From Anaerolineaceae bacterium UBA5838 (lineage in GTDB: Bacteria; Chloroflexota; Anaerolineae; Anaerolineales; Anaerolineaceae), in contig DJGU01000044.1 in assembly GCA_002432795.1 (NCBI GenBank), forward strand, positions 8,143-14,939: DNA of 6,797 nt, given 5' to 3'. Position numbers and translations under genes: made by a program. The notes beneath the pieces are model-generated. The model did no database searches and was not told the DNA's origin. It saw only the letters and a list, made by a program, of their open reading frames with translations. Positions 5,111 through 6,797 of this stretch are shown in pieces. The first letter of the stretch is position 1; the number at the start of each line of letters is the position of its first letter.

Positions 5111-6145
5111 ATGTTAGAAATTGAAGAGAAGTTACTGGCAGAGCTGGCGCGTGGGATCGAAGCGCTTCAGACTGTTGTGACCGTCGAATCTCTTGAAGCC
5201 TGGAAACAGGATTTCCTGGGAAAGAGCTCGCTGGTGATGCAAACCTATGGCTCAATGGGGAAGCTTGCCAAAGAAGAGCGCCCGGTAGTTGGCAAAGCTG
5301 TGAATCAGTTAAAGGTAGACCTGGAAGCAGCCCTGGCAGAAAAAGAAGAAGGCATTAAAACTGCCAGCCAGCAGGAAACTTTTACCAAAGAAACCCTGGA
5401 TGTGACCCTGCCCGGCCGCAAACCGCGCCGCGGAAGGATCCACCCGCTCCATTTGACCCTGCGGCAGATCTACCAGATCTTTGGCGACATGGGCTTCCAG
5501 ATTTACCGCTCGCCTGAAGTGGAAACCGACGACTACAACTTCACTTTCCTGAATATTCCACCGTATCATCCAGCGCGGGACATGTGGGACACCTTCTACA
5601 CCGATAAGGAAGGCGTGGTCCTGCGAACCCACACCTCTCCAGGTCAGGTGCGTGTGATGCGCGAAAGAGCACCGGAAAATATCCGCGTGATTCTGCCGGG
5701 CACCACCATGCGTTATGAGCAGCTGACAGCCCGCTCTGAAATCGAATTCATCCAGGTTGAGCTGCTGGTAGTGGGCAAGGGCATCACCTTCGCCGACATG
5801 CGCGGCACGCTCAACGACTTTGCCCGCAGAACCTTTGGCGAGAACGCGCGCACGCGTCTGCGGCCATCCTTTTTCCCCTTCACGGAGCCCAGCGCTGAAA
5901 TGGACGTGCAGTGCTTCGTCTGCGGCGGTGAAGGCTGCGGCGTGTGCAAGGGCACTGGCTGGCTGGAGATCCTCGGCTGCGGCATGGTGCACCCAACCGT
6001 GCTCAGGTACGGTGGGTATGACCCCGAGGTCTATTCCGGTTTTGCCGCTGGCATGGGCATCGACCGGTCAACCCTGATGCGCTACCACATAGATGATATT
6101 CGCCACTTCCGCAATAACGACATCCGCTTTCTGGAACAGTTCTAA
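5111..6145 (+). CDS. pheS: Phenylalanyl-tRNA synthetase alpha subunit
   Basis: Catalytic subunit of the alpha2-beta2 enzyme that charges tRNA-Phe with phenylalanine; class II aminoacyl-tRNA synthetase, cytosolic. 344 residues, normal length. Residues 1-90 form the N-terminal helical (coiled-coil) arm that contacts tRNA. Motif 1 begins around HPLHLTLRQIYQIF (111-124). Motif 2 is around LRTHTSPGQVRVMRER (171-186), with EFIQVE at 212-217. The phenylalanine pocket FFPFTEPS is at 254-261. Motif 3 is GFAAGMGIDRSTLMRY (310-325), ending FRNNDIRFLEQF. Ala312 corresponds to the known specificity alanine (E. coli Ala294). A CxxC...CxxC group (Cys268, 271, 276, 279) between the pocket and GCGMVHP may bind a metal. 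Start supported by GAGGTG (5101-5106) just before the ATG and by placement after the T-box terminator. It is followed after 11 bases by pheT, with which it is co-transcribed. Confidence 0.98.
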   Translation: MLEIEEKLLAELARGIEALQTVVTVESLEAWKQDFLGKSSLVMQTYGSMGKLAKEERPVVGKAVNQLKVDLEAALAEKEEGIKTASQQETFTKETLDVTLPGRKPRRGRIHPLHLTLRQIYQIFGDMGFQIYRSPEVETDDYNFTFLNIPPYHPARDMWDTFYTDKEGVVLRTHTSPGQVRVMRERAPENIRVILPGTTMRYEQLTARSEIEFIQVELLVVGKGITFADMRGTLNDFARRTFGENARTRLRPSFFPFTEPSAEMDVQCFVCGGEGCGVCKGTGWLEILGCGMVHPTVLRYGGYDPEVYSGFAAGMGIDRSTLMRYHIDDIRHFRNNDIRFLEQF

Positions 6146-6156
6146 GAGGAGATGAG

Positions 6157-6797
6157 ATGAAAGCACCTTTAAGTTGGATCAAAGATTACATCGACCTGGA
6201 TGGGATTGGCATCGAAGAGCTTGCCAACCTCCTGACCAATGTCGGTTTGGAAGTGGAAAGCGTGCAGTTGGTGGGCGTGGAGAAGCCCGAAGGCAATCTG
6301 AAGAATAAATATTTTGGATTGCCCTGGGATAAAGAGAAATTTGTGGTGGCGGAGGTGGTGGAGGTCAACCAACACCCCAACGCCGACCGCCTGACGCTCT
6401 GCGAGCTGAATGACGGCACGGGAATTACGACCGTTCTGACTGGCGCGCCAAATATGTTTCCTTACATCGGTAATGGCAGGTTGGATCAGCCGCTCAAAGT
6501 TGCCTACGCCCGCGAGGGGGCGATGCTCTATGACGGGCATCAACCCGGGCAGGTCGTGACGAAACTGAAGAAGACAACCATCCGCGGGGTTGAGTCGCGC
6601 TCGATGATCTGCTCCGAAAAAGAGCTGGGCATCTCGGAAGAACACGAGGGCATCATCGAACTGGACGCCGACGCGCCGGTTGGCATGCCACTGGTGGATT
6701 ATATGGGTGATGTGGTCTATGAAGTCGCGATCCTGCCGAATATGGCACGGGATGCTTCTATTCTGGGCATCGCGAGGGAACTCTCGGCGGTCACGGG
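6157..6797 (+). CDS. pheT: Phenylalanyl-tRNA synthetase beta subunit, 3'-truncated by the window edge
   Basis: Non-catalytic subunit of PheRS, carrying tRNA recognition and editing domains. The frame opens at ATG 6157 behind AGAGGAG (6146-6152) and stays open to the last base: 213 residues of a protein usually near 800. Seen: the typical N-terminus MKAPLSWIKDYIDL; an EMAPII-like OB-fold tRNA-binding domain from about 62 (FVVAEVVEVNQHPNADRLT, then TVLTGAPN at 92-99) to SRSMICSEKELGIS (147-160); and the start of the next domain at EVAILPNMARDASILGIARE (189-208), where many homologues read ITPNRAD or a similar variant. About 20 residues (43-62) lie between the first helices and the OB fold. An earlier ATG at 6153 hits a stop after one codon. 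The editing (B3/B4) and anticodon-binding-like domains lie outside the window. Regulated with pheS by the upstream T-box. Confidence 0.97.
   Translation, partial: MKAPLSWIKDYIDLDGIGIEELANLLTNVGLEVESVQLVGVEKPEGNLKNKYFGLPWDKEKFVVAEVVEVNQHPNADRLTLCELNDGTGITTVLTGAPNMFPYIGNGRLDQPLKVAYAREGAMLYDGHQPGQVVTKLKKTTIRGVESRSMICSEKELGISEEHEGIIELDADAPVGMPLVDYMGDVVYEVAILPNMARDASILGIARELSAVT

Noticed and set aside
5309..5992. 227-codon open frame on the minus strand
   Set aside because: Antisense shadow of pheS; His- and Ala-rich product without motifs.
6153..6161. Upstream ATG as pheT start
   Set aside because: ATG AGA TGA stops after two codons; the frame at 6157 gives the canonical PheT N-terminus.

Overview
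The window looks like ordinary chromosome of a bacterium from the Chloroflexota, most likely the class Anaerolineae. This is inferred from two lipoproteins with an NBR1-type Ig-like domain on Pro/Thr-rich stalks, a T-box-controlled pheST operon, and the flavour of the PGK, TIM and PheS proteins. No rRNA or other strong taxonomic marker is present. All recognised genes lie on the + strand.

Layout. 1-759 is the 3' two thirds of pgk (phosphoglycerate kinase), closed by a strong intrinsic terminator. Two paralogous lipoprotein genes follow (920-1615 and 1722-2975), each with its own ribosome binding site and its own terminator, so both look monocistronic. 2976-3964 is a gene-free stretch of nearly 1 kb. 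Most of it (3031-3796) is a cluster of palindromic repeats: three related hairpin elements (A, B, C), extra tandem copies of their left ends, and one orphan right end (D). tpiA (triosephosphate isomerase, 3965-4720) comes next with its terminator. Then a consensus sigma70-type promoter (4803-4831) drives a complete T-box riboswitch (about 4838-5081) with a probable Phe (UUC) specifier. This precedes pheS (5111-6145) and the start of pheT (6157 to the window edge).

How the genes work together. pgk and tpiA are lower-glycolysis genes that in many bacteria sit in one operon; here two surface lipoproteins and the repeat cluster separate them. pheS and pheT encode the two subunits of phenylalanyl-tRNA synthetase, and the T-box would raise their transcription when uncharged tRNA-Phe accumulates. 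The lipoproteins are probably exported, lipid-anchored binding or structural proteins of unknown partner.

The least conventional part is the repeat cluster. Its arms carry optional 18-bp modules, its left ends are multiplied in exact 24- or 42-bp steps, and the sequence changes near the hairpin apex largely keep base pairing. No new protein system (defence, secretion, biosynthesis) is visible.
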